Assembly: GCF_016446475.1 (NCBI RefSeq)
Contig: NZ_JAEHFP010000005.1
Span: 1-64,000, forward strand
Reading direction: 5' to 3'
Source: Paracoccus binzhouensis
GTDB lineage: Bacteria > Pseudomonadota > Alphaproteobacteria > Rhodobacterales > Rhodobacteraceae
Length of the DNA: 64,000 nucleotides
Below are positions 18,313-26,996 of this stretch, one piece after another. The notes beneath the pieces were generated by a model, which made no database searches, was not told the DNA's origin, and saw only the letters and a program-made list of their open reading frames with translations. Made by a program: the position numbers and the translations under genes. Every line of letters starts with the position of its first letter. Position 1 is the first letter of the stretch.

Positions 18313-20408
18313 GCATCACCTCCATTTCCGAGTTGACGTTCAAGGGATTGACGGACAAGCCCGATGACGTATGGCAACTCGTCCAGGGCAGTGAATCTTA
18401 CCTCGACATCGCCATTCCCCCACCGGCCGAGGCCAGAGACATCCTTACACATGCCACGCGGGTCACTGATATCCGCAAATCCCATGTTTAGCGACAACCG
18501 CAACTGCTTTGCCTGCGGGACGACGTCCACAAAATTCGTTTCCGCCTTGTACGCTACGTAGAGCTTGAGGAACTCTTCGCTGACGCAGGGATCGAGCTTC
18601 AGGACTTCTTGCCGGAACGCATCAAAAAGCTCTCGCGTCGGCGAGTTGAGGAGGTGCGGGTGGTCGTCAATTGAGTACCCTGCGGCCTTGGTCTTATCGG
18701 GCTGGTATGCGGCAAGCACATCGGGCGGCATCACCGGCGCTCGCCAAACATCCGACGCCTGGGCCGCCAGCTTTGACGCACGTGACTTGATAGTGTCTTC
18801 GTTCCAATCCTCCAACTCGCCGAGCCCCGCGTTGACCCGGAGCGGGCTCTGTTTGAAGCCTCCATCCATATCGCGCTTCTCTTTGAAGGACCGATTGCTG
18901 TATTCGGAATTGTATCCTGTCAGCGTCAGGTTCCCGAGCGTATGCAGATAGGTCTGATGGATACGCTCCCACTCATCGCCAAGTGCAATCCTCCAAGCGT
19001 TCGAAAGCACCTCGCTCTGGGGCATGATGTGTTCAATCGTGTACTCGTCTACCGGCACCCTTTCCTTTCGTGCATGGTTTTCGAAACGACGAAGCCAATA
19101 GCTGCGGCTTCGGAAATTATAGAGATCACGGGTCTGCATATCCCGCTTGAACTCGTCGTCGCTCGGGAAGCGCCGATAAGACGGCATCAACAGGAAATGC
19201 ACCTTTATGCTTTCCAGATATCGATCCTTCTTCAATGCCTTCGTGAAGGTGGCAAAGGTTTTGTTCAGTGAATTCGTCGGTATCGCGCAGATGGCACGCC
19301 TGAATACGTAGGCCTCGATCAGGCGGACAGCTTCGAGGAGCTCTTCTTTACCTAGTAAGCCGTCGACATAGTCATGATAGAGTTCCAGCAGGAAGGGGTA
19401 CGCCACATCGACCCGGAGCTCTCGGAGGTCGTGGAATGCAAGCTTCAGTACGGGATCGCTCTCCGCGCCCAATGCCATGGCGCAGTAGTATTTTGCGAAA
19501 TCGCGGATGTCTTTGACCAGTGTTTCTACGCCCGCATCCGCAATCTTCGGAGAGCGCGCATGCCCTTTGAACGCCTCGTACACATCGTCGAGGCGGGGGA
19601 TTTCGCCAGTCTTCACGGTCAGGTAGTGACGCATGAAACTGTCAAAATGGGTATTGTAAGCCTCCTGCCCGAAGGCCACTTCCATCGGCCGCCAGAATTG
19701 CTCATAGAGTCGGGTCTGTAGCTCCGGCTCCAACCCCATCAGGATGAAGTTGCGGATCAGGTCGGCTTGGCTGAGTTCCCGGCCCGTCGAGTTCATGCTC
19801 TCGAAAATGAGCTGTGGGTTGTCCTGGTCCCGGCTGAGCGCGATGTCGACGACGACCAATTTGGCGAGCCCATTGCAAACCGCAACAAAATCGCTCTGAC
19901 GGGAGGCGATTAGATCGCGGAATAGGTCGTAGTTCTGCGTGACCCTGAGCGATCGTTCGGCCGGCTTGTCATTCTGGCCAACGATCGACGTCAGCGTAAC
20001 CTTGTCGGTTTGAGACAAGAGAAGCTTGTAGTGACGTTCCCCTGTCTCTTCGGGATTGAGAAGGTAGTAGTTCCTGAGCTTGCGGGCCGAGAAGCCATCG
20101 AAGGGTTCTGCATCGCCCAGCGCTTCGGACAGCGCAGCTAGCAACAGCGTTACGGTCGTCAGCCGCTGTTGGCCGTCGATGACGAGCAGTGGCGCCTGGT
20201 GAGAAACTTGGGAAAGCCCTGCCTCGATGTAGACGATGGAACCGATAAAGTGGACCGATATTGCGTCGTCGCTTCCTGCGCGGATGATGTCATCCCAAAG
20301 CTGAACGCATTCACGCTCGGTCCAGGAATAGGTCCTCTGGTAGATAGGAATCACGAACTGCGGCGATTTTTTGAGAAACGCGAGGAGCTTTGCTTCCGTT
20401 GCCTTCAT
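18309..20408 (-). CDS. DUF262/DUF1524 (GmrSD-like) protein with C-terminal DUF5655-like domain
   Basis: 699 aa. The N-terminal DUF262 is ParB/sulfiredoxin-like, with IPIYQRTYSW and LLVIDGQQRLTT near residues 18-84. The C-terminal DUF1524 His-Me finger nuclease is recognisable from YTIEHIMPQSE near 452 and HTLGNLTLTGYN. A last segment of about 120 residues resembles DUF5655. GmrSD proteins are NTP-stimulated nucleases that cleave hypermodified (glucosylated hydroxymethyl-cytosine) phage DNA, so this could extend the type I system to modified DNA. The start at 20408 is 13 bp after the upstream gene, and the stop overlaps hsdR. The substrate of this variant is inferred. Confidence 0.85.
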   Translation of the reverse strand: MKATEAKLLAFLKKSPQFVIPIYQRTYSWTERECVQLWDDIIRAGSDDAISVHFIGSIVYIEAGLSQVSHQAPLLVIDGQQRLTTVTLLLAALSEALGDAEPFDGFSARKLRNYYLLNPEETGERHYKLLLSQTDKVTLTSIVGQNDKPAERSLRVTQNYDLFRDLIASRQSDFVAVCNGLAKLVVVDIALSRDQDNPQLIFESMNSTGRELSQADLIRNFILMGLEPELQTRLYEQFWRPMEVAFGQEAYNTHFDSFMRHYLTVKTGEIPRLDDVYEAFKGHARSPKIADAGVETLVKDIRDFAKYYCAMALGAESDPVLKLAFHDLRELRVDVAYPFLLELYHDYVDGLLGKEELLEAVRLIEAYVFRRAICAIPTNSLNKTFATFTKALKKDRYLESIKVHFLLMPSYRRFPSDDEFKRDMQTRDLYNFRSRSYWLRRFENHARKERVPVDEYTIEHIMPQSEVLSNAWRIALGDEWERIHQTYLHTLGNLTLTGYNSEYSNRSFKEKRDMDGGFKQSPLRVNAGLGELEDWNEDTIKSRASKLAAQASDVWRAPVMPPDVLAAYQPDKTKAAGYSIDDHPHLLNSPTRELFDAFRQEVLKLDPCVSEEFLKLYVAYKAETNFVDVVPQAKQLRLSLNMGFADISDPRGMCKDVSGLGRWGNGDVEVRFTALDELPYVIGLVRQSLERQLGNGGDA

Positions 20409-20421
20409 TCTTGTACCCCCC

Positions 20422-21252
20422 TTACGCGCCCCGATAGATGCTTTCTGAATTAAGAAGATCGGTTAGATATGGCGTGAATCCGGCAAGCAATACAGTAACG
20501 CTTACAAGATCACGCATTTCTATTTCCCGAATACGATTGTTTGCATTTCCGCCATGCCGAATACCAGGATAATCAGATGCAAAGCGATACATCTCCTTCA
20601 TCGCATCCTTGACCTTGTTGTGAGGCCATGTACCAACTTGGTCACAAATCTGGCCAAGCGTATTGGCATTGACACCTGGACAGCGCTGACCAATGGCCTC
20701 CAGCAAGTTCACCTGTTTCTGGATGCAGGTTTTTATGCGCCCCGGAGATCGATCAGCACGAAGGTCGCGGACAGCTTCTTCAAACTCGACCATCAGCGGA
20801 TGGAGATCGGCATCGCGGGACGTCGCTTCCTTCAAGTCGCGGATCAACCGAGCGAACACGCCGGTCAGCGTCGGATTGAGACTGAAGGGGCGGCGCAGGT
20901 CGTAGCGCAGGCTGTATTTTTCGAGAAAGGCCTCGATCAGCAGGAAGTAGCGGTTGGCAAGCGGATCACCACCAAGGTCGGCAGCGATGCCATGCGCGCG
21001 CTCCATGAAATCCAGGAGCGCAAGCTCGCCCCGGAAGGCGGTGGCCTTCGTCTTGCGAAACGCTGAACGAGCTTGGTCGGGTTGATCAACAATATCAGCA
21101 AGCGTTGTCACGTCGGGGGCGGTCTCGAATGCCCCAACGAGTTCCCGGTAAAGTTCGCAGAACAGGTCTTCCGGCGCGTCGGGATGCTTGGCCAGTTTCG
21201 ACCAGATTTCACGCCATGTTTCCGACCAGACCCCGATGATTTCACCCCGCAT
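20422..21252 (-). CDS. unknown protein embedded in type I R-M operon (HEPN-like C-terminus)
   Basis: 276 aa, mostly helical. No family is firmly recognised. The C-terminus has DYPGIRHGGNANNRIREIEMRD, similar to the end of HEPN-like or abortive-infection proteins in which an arginine and histidine sit in a short turn; that is suggestive only. The ATG at 21252 overlaps the preceding stop (TAATG), and the stop lies 13 bp before the GmrSD-like gene, so it is translated as part of the hsd operon. Its conservation next to hsd genes would decide whether it is an antiphage accessory or a regulator. Confidence 0.6.
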   Translation of the reverse strand: MRGEIIGVWSETWREIWSKLAKHPDAPEDLFCELYRELVGAFETAPDVTTLADIVDQPDQARSAFRKTKATAFRGELALLDFMERAHGIAADLGGDPLANRYFLLIEAFLEKYSLRYDLRRPFSLNPTLTGVFARLIRDLKEATSRDADLHPLMVEFEEAVRDLRADRSPGRIKTCIQKQVNLLEAIGQRCPGVNANTLGQICDQVGTWPHNKVKDAMKEMYRFASDYPGIRHGGNANNRIREIEMRDLVSVTVLLAGFTPYLTDLLNSESIYRGA

Positions 21253-22055
21253 TATCTCCCCCCGAGTCCGGTCTTCACGCAGTCATCCAGCTTACGATGC
21301 AGAAGGGATATCAACGACAGATAGTCGGCAGCATCGCCCTCGCCCTTCCAAAGGAGTTTTGGTTCGTGGGCCAAGGGGTTTCGAACAGCCGCAAAGCATC
21401 CCTTCATCAGTGATGCGAAACCCTTGTGTTCTGACCGTTCTGTTTCCGTCTGGAGCGTGTTGAGTGCAAGAACCGGCCGTTCCACAGAGAACACCCTGTC
21501 CACCAGTATCACCCCATCTCCATCCGCTCCGGACAATTCCCGAATGCGCTGCGCAAGCCCCTTGGTCGCCTCAAAGACAGCATGGAAATAATTGTCTTGG
21601 AGAAGCTCCGGCTTACAGTATTTCACAACCTCACTATGAATTCGACGGCCACGGAACTTCGCTTGAATGGTCTGCGCACGCTGATGTGCCTCATCAATCG
21701 TACTCACCGCAGCAGTGCGTCTGAACTTCCCGTCCTTTCCGTACTCCAATCCAGAAAACACAAGGATCGCATTCAACTGCTGCCTTACATTTTCGAACTC
21801 ATCCGGGCGATCGACATAGGCAGCTGGGTCAAGCAAGGTGCGAACGAAGTCAATCAGCTTGCTGGGCGCTCGGTCATGTATTTGATAGTGGCTGAACGTC
21901 CTATAGATTCGACGCCACTTTGTGCTCTCCCCGGACGTATCCGTAAGGCTCAAGCTATTCAGTACCTGCGAAATGGCACCCCCCGTAGCACAATCCCCCA
22001 GAAGCCGAGCGATACTTTCAAGCTGGCGATCCGAGAGGAGAGGAAGAGAACTCAT
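21252..22055 (-). CDS. TIGR02391 (Ymh) family protein
   Basis: 267 aa. Residues about 140-262 match the TIGR02391 pattern: IHSEVVKYCKPELL, YFHAVFEATKGLAQRIREL, GxxLVDRVFS, PVLALNTLQTETE, then RNPLAHEP. The family is commonly found within type I restriction operons and phage genomes, and its RN..AHE region looks like a HEPN-type RxxxxxH motif, so an RNA-targeting role is possible but unproven. The start overlaps the hsdS stop (TGATG) and the stop overlaps the next start (TAATG). Confidence 0.8.
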   Translation of the reverse strand: MSSLPLLSDRQLESIARLLGDCATGGAISQVLNSLSLTDTSGESTKWRRIYRTFSHYQIHDRAPSKLIDFVRTLLDPAAYVDRPDEFENVRQQLNAILVFSGLEYGKDGKFRRTAAVSTIDEAHQRAQTIQAKFRGRRIHSEVVKYCKPELLQDNYFHAVFEATKGLAQRIRELSGADGDGVILVDRVFSVERPVLALNTLQTETERSEHKGFASLMKGCFAAVRNPLAHEPKLLWKGEGDAADYLSLISLLHRKLDDCVKTGLGGR

Positions 22056-23224
22056 CAGGACAGCTCCCGTCGAAACGCGCGCTGCCGTAGAGAAGCAAAC
22101 AATCCGGCCAACGCCTCATCGCTTCTCCGAAAAATCGATTGTAGTTCTTTCGCCGCGGCCAGCTTGCCAACGAAATCACTCTGAATATCCAGCGGCGGAA
22201 GTCGCAATGATAAAGATTTGATGATGCCCATATTCAAGCCCGGCATCACCGCACCTTTCGCTTGAACACCAAGCTGTTTCAATATGTCAGGATGATTCAA
22301 GAAAGCCGCTTGAAGGAAACCCGGCAGCGCTTTACTTCGATCTAGCGTAATGCAGCACAGATGTTTCGTGTTGATTGCGGTGGGAATGTCCTCTGGCACG
22401 ACGGCACAGCGGCCGCAGGTGCCCATAATGGTGATCAATACGTCGCCTGGGCGGACGGTAAACCTTCTTAGCTTCTGATACTTCTCCGGAGTGATAAACC
22501 GCCGCCGATCCCATGCAAACTCGTTTGTCACGGCATTGTCGATTCCCAATACCGCCACCCCGTCATCAACAAACTCGGAATGCAGCAACTGACTGCCAAA
22601 TGGACCAGTGCGAATGTCCGTGGCTATGTCATCTACACTTACCATTGGCCATGTAGATCTTTCCCCCAGTACAAAAGCTTCATAAAATAGCGACACGGAT
22701 AGATTGTCTAACAGCTCAGTGGCCCTATTACGGGCACGGCGTAAGGCATCGGCTTGGTCGAGGATCGCCGCAATCCGCCGCTGCTCGTCGAGCGGGGGGA
22801 GCGGGATTTCGAACTCAGCCAGAGCCTTGGGGCTCAGGCGCGGAAGATTTGCACCTTCGGAGCGCGAGGTCGCATAATCAACCATCGATGGTTGACGCAG
22901 GAAGTGCGTCAGATAAGACCGATCCAATCTTGCGCCCGGCATGATGGGAAGAATGTCAGTGCTGCAAACACCACTGAAGTCCGGGGTTGCAATCTTGGCG
23001 AGGTAAGGCCGAAGCTTGCCATACAAGACGTGTTTCGGCGTAAAGCGGAACTTGGAACTGGCGAGATCGCCATTCGCGACGGGCTTGATATCGAGCAGTC
23101 GGCCGCCGGATTCTATGTGCTCCAAACCTACATAGAGTGTGCCGTCGGCGATGTCGGAGGGCGCTACACCTGTGCGATCGATCATAGCGACTTCGTGGAG
23201 GTATACTGTTGGCCACGCCGTCAT
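22055..23224 (-). CDS. hsdS: type I restriction enzyme, S (specificity) subunit
   Basis: 389 aa. Two target-recognition domains are each followed by a conserved helix: LPPLDEQRRIAAILDQADALRR at the end of the first half and LRLPPLDIQSDFVGKLAAAKELQ in the second. It selects the bipartite DNA sequence methylated by HsdM and recognised for cleavage. The ATG at 23224 overlaps the hsdM stop as ATGA. The actual recognition sequence cannot be predicted from inspection. Confidence 0.93.
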   Translation of the reverse strand: MTAWPTVYLHEVAMIDRTGVAPSDIADGTLYVGLEHIESGGRLLDIKPVANGDLASSKFRFTPKHVLYGKLRPYLAKIATPDFSGVCSTDILPIMPGARLDRSYLTHFLRQPSMVDYATSRSEGANLPRLSPKALAEFEIPLPPLDEQRRIAAILDQADALRRARNRATELLDNLSVSLFYEAFVLGERSTWPMVSVDDIATDIRTGPFGSQLLHSEFVDDGVAVLGIDNAVTNEFAWDRRRFITPEKYQKLRRFTVRPGDVLITIMGTCGRCAVVPEDIPTAINTKHLCCITLDRSKALPGFLQAAFLNHPDILKQLGVQAKGAVMPGLNMGIIKSLSLRLPPLDIQSDFVGKLAAAKELQSIFRRSDEALAGLFASLRQRAFRRELS

Positions 23225-24759
23225 CCCAACATCCCCTCCAGTTTGTCCATGCCTTCAGAAATCGCTGCCTCGATGGTACGTAGCTCGGCGATGATCTTGG
23301 CGGGAGGATCGCACTCCACCTGTGTATGCTCTACTTCCTTGTAGCGATTGAGAGAAAGGTCGTATCCCGCCGCTGCGATATCGACCTTGGAGACGCAGAA
23401 GCTCTGGGCTGTGCGAGCGTTGCTGCGCTCATTGTCGCCGCGCTCTTCCCAGCGCATCAGCAGGTCGGGCAGATTATTTTTTTCGTGCTCCTCATCCGTC
23501 AACGGCTCGCCGGGTACCGGGCCGAGCTTCTCATCGGGCAACAATGTCGTCCGCTTATCGTCCAGCGAATAGCCGTCGGCCTGAATGTCATAGAACCAGA
23601 CATGATCCGTGCCGCCGACGCCGGTCTTGGTGAAGACCAGGATTGCCGTTGAAACCCCGGCATAGGGGCGAAACACGCCGGAGGGCAGTTTTATCACGGC
23701 GTCGAGCTTGTGCTCCTCCACCAGCATGCGCCGGATTTCCTTATGTGCTTTGGATGAACCGAACAGCACGCCATCGGGTACGATCACCGCCGCCCGACCG
23801 CCGGTCTTGAGGAGACGCAGGAAGAGCGCAATGAACAGCAACTCCGTCTTCTTGGTCTTTACGATCTTCTGCAGGTCCTTGGCGGTCGCTTCGTAGTCGA
23901 GCGATCCGGCGAAAGGCGGGTTGGCCAGAACCAGAGAATAGGCGCCTGCATCCTCGGCATGGTCCTCGGCCAGACTGTCGCGATAGGTGACATTCGGATT
24001 CTCGACGCCGTGCAGCGTCATGTTCATCGCGCCGATGCGCAGCATTGTGGTGTCGAAATCGAAACCGTGGAACATACTTTCGTGGAAATGCTTCCGCAGC
24101 GACGCATCACGCATCAGTTCGGGGTGCTTCTCGCGAAGGTACTCGCCCGCGGCAACTAGGAAGCCACAGGTGCCGGCGGCCGGATCACAGATCACGTCGG
24201 TCGGCTTCGGCTCCGTCAACTCGACCATCAGCCGAATAATGTGGCGCGGCGTGCGGAACTGGCCGTTCTGACCGGCGCTCGCGATCTTCGCGAGCATGAA
24301 CTCATAAACATCGCCCTTGGTGTCCCGATCCTCCATCGGGATTCGGTCAAGTTTCTCGACCACCTTGGCCAGAAGCGCCGGGTTCGAGAAACCAAGGCGC
24401 GCATCGCGCATCAGCTTGCCGTAGCTGGATTGGGTGCCGTTCAGCGCGCGCAGGAATGGGAAGACATGTTCATCCACTACTTCCATCATCTCGCGAGGCT
24501 CAAAATTCTTGAAGCGCGACCAGCGAAGATCGTCGTAGGAGCGTCCCTTTTCGTCTCTTCCATCGGGGAAGATGCGGCGCTCCATCGGAATCTTGAGCGT
24601 CTGGCTCTTGCGCTCTTCGAGGGTATGGAGATCGTCGAGCCGTTTAATGAACAGCAGGTAGGTAATCTGCTCGATTACAGAGAGTGGATTGGCAACGCCG
24701 CCAGCCCAGAAGTCATTCCAGATACTATCGACCTGATTTCGGATTGCGCCGGTCAGCAT
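23221..24759 (-). CDS. hsdM: type I restriction enzyme, M (adenine methyltransferase) subunit
   Basis: 512 aa. The HsdM N-terminal bundle is followed by the N6-adenine methyltransferase fold, with SAM site DPAAGTCGFL near residue 190 and catalytic NPPF near 280. It methylates host DNA at the HsdS-defined site, protecting it from HsdR. The ATG at 24759 has an AGAGGGA-type ribosome site. It is the first gene of the six-gene operon; no convincing promoter is seen in the 58 bp to the CapW-type gene, which is transcribed toward it, so readthrough from that regulator gene is possible. Confidence 0.94.
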   Translation of the reverse strand: MLTGAIRNQVDSIWNDFWAGGVANPLSVIEQITYLLFIKRLDDLHTLEERKSQTLKIPMERRIFPDGRDEKGRSYDDLRWSRFKNFEPREMMEVVDEHVFPFLRALNGTQSSYGKLMRDARLGFSNPALLAKVVEKLDRIPMEDRDTKGDVYEFMLAKIASAGQNGQFRTPRHIIRLMVELTEPKPTDVICDPAAGTCGFLVAAGEYLREKHPELMRDASLRKHFHESMFHGFDFDTTMLRIGAMNMTLHGVENPNVTYRDSLAEDHAEDAGAYSLVLANPPFAGSLDYEATAKDLQKIVKTKKTELLFIALFLRLLKTGGRAAVIVPDGVLFGSSKAHKEIRRMLVEEHKLDAVIKLPSGVFRPYAGVSTAILVFTKTGVGGTDHVWFYDIQADGYSLDDKRTTLLPDEKLGPVPGEPLTDEEHEKNNLPDLLMRWEERGDNERSNARTAQSFCVSKVDIAAAGYDLSLNRYKEVEHTQVECDPPAKIIAELRTIEAAISEGMDKLEGMLG

Positions 24760-24817
24760 CGTTTTCCCTCTTTCACAATTTTTCCATCCCCGCCATTCGT
24801 GCCGACGAATTCCGTCG

Positions 24818-25696
24818 TCATCTCATGGCCTCGGCCAGGGCCGCGTCGAATTCGGCGCGATTGGTGACAACAACGGGCGTCTCGTGCGGATCGTCGAGAA
24901 TGTCCGCTACATCCAGACGCAATCGCTTTCGGAAGTAATACAGCAGTGCTCGCCGCACAGGGATCGCCACACTGTCATCGCGCATGCCGTAGTCTTGCGC
25001 GATGACCCTGCGTTGATTCTCACCGATGTTCGGATTGGGCGAAAGTGTCACTTCAAAAAACTCATTCCAGTGCTTGTCATCTTCCGGTCTTGCACCGGGT
25101 TGATCAGCGGCGCGTGCCTCAAGGCATCTGGAGATCAGGAAATCCTTGAACTTACGATCTATGTGACAGAAGGCTCTGACGTGCCAACGGAATCCGTCGC
25201 TGCCGAAGGCATGAGGCGTGATGCGACGCCAGATGGGTGCGGGCCGGAGCTCGTTCATTGACTGGTACAGGACCTCCACCGAGGTCGCGTCTCTCACGGC
25301 AGCTAGGATCATGCGCAAGACCGGCACGTCCACACGGCGATGCGGCACCGGCATGGTGTCAACGCTCGGCAGTCTGGCAAGCCAAGTCCGCTCCCCGTGC
25401 AGGATCGGGTCAACCGCGAAGGTCAACTGAGCGAGGTACCGATCTGCGTCGGGCTTCAGGAAGCGGGGTTTGAACGAATCGGTGGCGAAGTATCGCTTCT
25501 GGCTGCGGTCATATCGCACGTTTTCGGGCGCCAATTCCTGATACTGGGTGAGGTCCTTTGATGCCTGGGGCACTGACACGCCGAAGAAGCCCGTGATGTC
25601 GGCCCGATTTATACCTCCCTCCCAGAACAGCCTGAATTCAATGAATTCAAGCCTTTGCTCCACTCCCCATCGCAGTTCTGGGTCGCCAACTGACAT
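24818..25696 (-). CDS. capW: CapW/BrxR-type WYL-domain transcription regulator
   Basis: 292 aa. An N-terminal winged helix-turn-helix (LRWGVEQRLEFIEFRLFW, INRADITGFFGVSVPQASKDL) is followed by a WYL domain (about 110-200, RRITPHAFGSDGFRWHVRAFC) and a C-terminal WCX dimerisation region. This architecture is that of CapW, which represses CBASS operons, and BrxR, which regulates BREX. No BREX gene is near. The gene is divergent from the MBL/E2-E1-JAB operon with 131 bp between, and a perfect palindrome there is a natural operator. The downstream hsd operon runs in the same direction and might be co-transcribed. The ligand that relieves repression is unknown. Confidence 0.85.
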   Translation of the reverse strand: MSVGDPELRWGVEQRLEFIEFRLFWEGGINRADITGFFGVSVPQASKDLTQYQELAPENVRYDRSQKRYFATDSFKPRFLKPDADRYLAQLTFAVDPILHGERTWLARLPSVDTMPVPHRRVDVPVLRMILAAVRDATSVEVLYQSMNELRPAPIWRRITPHAFGSDGFRWHVRAFCHIDRKFKDFLISRCLEARAADQPGARPEDDKHWNEFFEVTLSPNPNIGENQRRVIAQDYGMRDDSVAIPVRRALLYYFRKRLRLDVADILDDPHETPVVVTNRAEFDAALAEAMR

Positions 25697-25724
25697 GTGT
25701 GCTCCGATCAGTATAGTAACGCTA

Positions 25725-25751
25725 TTGACAGCGAAACGCTGCCGATATAGT
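25725..25751 (+). promoter_or_regulatory. candidate CapW-controlled promoter with operator palindrome
   Basis: A perfect -35 TTGACA at 25725-25730 and a -10-like TATAGT at 25746-25751 (15-bp spacing; TAGTTT gives 17) lie upstream of the MBL gene. The palindrome CAGCG-AAA-CGCTG at 25729-25741 fills the spacer, so a dimeric regulator bound there would block RNA polymerase. Binding by the divergently encoded CapW-type protein is inferred. Confidence 0.5.
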
Positions 25752-25827
25752 TTTTATGTTAATTTGGCTGACGATTCAAGGGCCGACTCACGGTCTCGGC
25801 GTCGGCACACCTTGTTAGGAGGCCGCA

Positions 25828-26991
25828 ATGGCATCGAAGATCACCCTGTTCCCGGTCGGTAACGGCGACATGACGCTCATCGAGACCGACTCCGGCCGCA
25901 AGATACTGATTGATCTCAACATTCGGGCTGCCGCCGATGACTCTGACGACGATACGCCGGACGTCGCTAGCATGCTCAGGGAGCGTCTCGAACGGGACGC
26001 TGATGGCAGGCTGTATTTGGACGCGCTGCTTCTCAGCCATCCCGACAAGGATCACTGTACTGGCCTGCGGAAGCATTTCCACCTCGGCCCGCCCGATGAA
26101 TGGTCGAAGAAGGACGATAAGATCTTCATCCGCGAGATGTGGTCGTCGCCGATGGTGTTCCGCCGCGCGTCGCGCAATAACGTGCTGTGCGACGATGCGA
26201 AAGCGTTCAACACCGAGGCCCGGCGCCGCGTTCAGAAGTTCCGTGACGTTGGCGGCATTGTCGGCGACGGTGATCGCATCCTCATCCTTGGAGAGGACGA
26301 AAACGGCAAGACCGACGACCTGACGGCGATTCTCGTGCGCGGGGACGAAACCTTCTCGCGCATCAACGGCCAGTACGACTGGTCGATGACGGCACGGCTT
26401 CTGGCGCCGCTTCCCAAGACCGATGACGACGAGGAAGAAGAGGCGCTGTCCAAGAACCAGTCCAGCACGATCCTCCAGTTTTCTTTGGCTGGCGATCAGG
26501 TCGGGGACAGGTGCCGGTTCCTGACTGGCGGGGATGCGGAAGTCGCCATTTGGGAACGGCTCTGGCAGCGGCACTCCTGGCGGTCGGACTGGCTGTCCTA
26601 CGACATCCTGCAGACGCCTCACCATTGCTCGTGGCACAGCCTGTCGCATGACAGTTGGAGTGAGATGGGCGAGGACGCGGAGGTCTGTGAGGACGCGCGA
26701 AATGCGCTGTCTCAGGCCCGCGACGGTGCGACGATCGTCGCCAGCAGCAAGCCCATCAAAGACGACGATAGCGACCCGCCTTGCATCCGCGCCAAGCGGG
26801 AATACGTGGCCATCGCGGATGGCGTGAATGGCACGTTCAAGTGTGTGGGCGAACACCCTTCGGAGAAATCCCCCGACGTGATGGAGTTCGAGATCGGCAA
26901 GGATGGTCCGCGGCTGAAGACGAAGCTCATGAAGGCGGCGACCGTCCTCAGCTCCGGCGTGATCGGCGGACAGCCCCTGGCTCACGGCTGA
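25828..26991 (+). CDS. metallo-beta-lactamase-fold hydrolase (module C)
   Basis: 387 aa. N-terminal strand pattern FPVGNGDMTLIET and the metal motif SHPDKDH (H71, D75, H76) identify an MBL-fold hydrolase of the ComEC/Rec2-like cytosolic type; later blocks FLTGGDAE and TPHHCSWHS supply further ligands. It has no signal peptide. Its substrate is unknown, but association of such MBL proteins with E2-E1-JAB fusions is a known gene-neighbourhood theme in bacterial ubiquitin-like systems. The ATG at 25828 is preceded by a perfect AGGAGG (25817-25822). It is the first gene of a three-gene operon; the next start follows after 5 bp. Confidence 0.8.
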   Translation: MASKITLFPVGNGDMTLIETDSGRKILIDLNIRAAADDSDDDTPDVASMLRERLERDADGRLYLDALLLSHPDKDHCTGLRKHFHLGPPDEWSKKDDKIFIREMWSSPMVFRRASRNNVLCDDAKAFNTEARRRVQKFRDVGGIVGDGDRILILGEDENGKTDDLTAILVRGDETFSRINGQYDWSMTARLLAPLPKTDDDEEEEALSKNQSSTILQFSLAGDQVGDRCRFLTGGDAEVAIWERLWQRHSWRSDWLSYDILQTPHHCSWHSLSHDSWSEMGEDAEVCEDARNALSQARDGATIVASSKPIKDDDSDPPCIRAKREYVAIADGVNGTFKCVGEHPSEKSPDVMEFEIGKDGPRLKTKLMKAATVLSSGVIGGQPLAHG

Positions 26992-26996
26992 AACCG

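Noticed and set aside
24818-25696. BrxR of a BREX system
   Set aside because: No BREX genes (brxA, brxB, pglX, pglZ, brxL) are present; the CapW-like role beside the E2-E1-JAB operon fits better.
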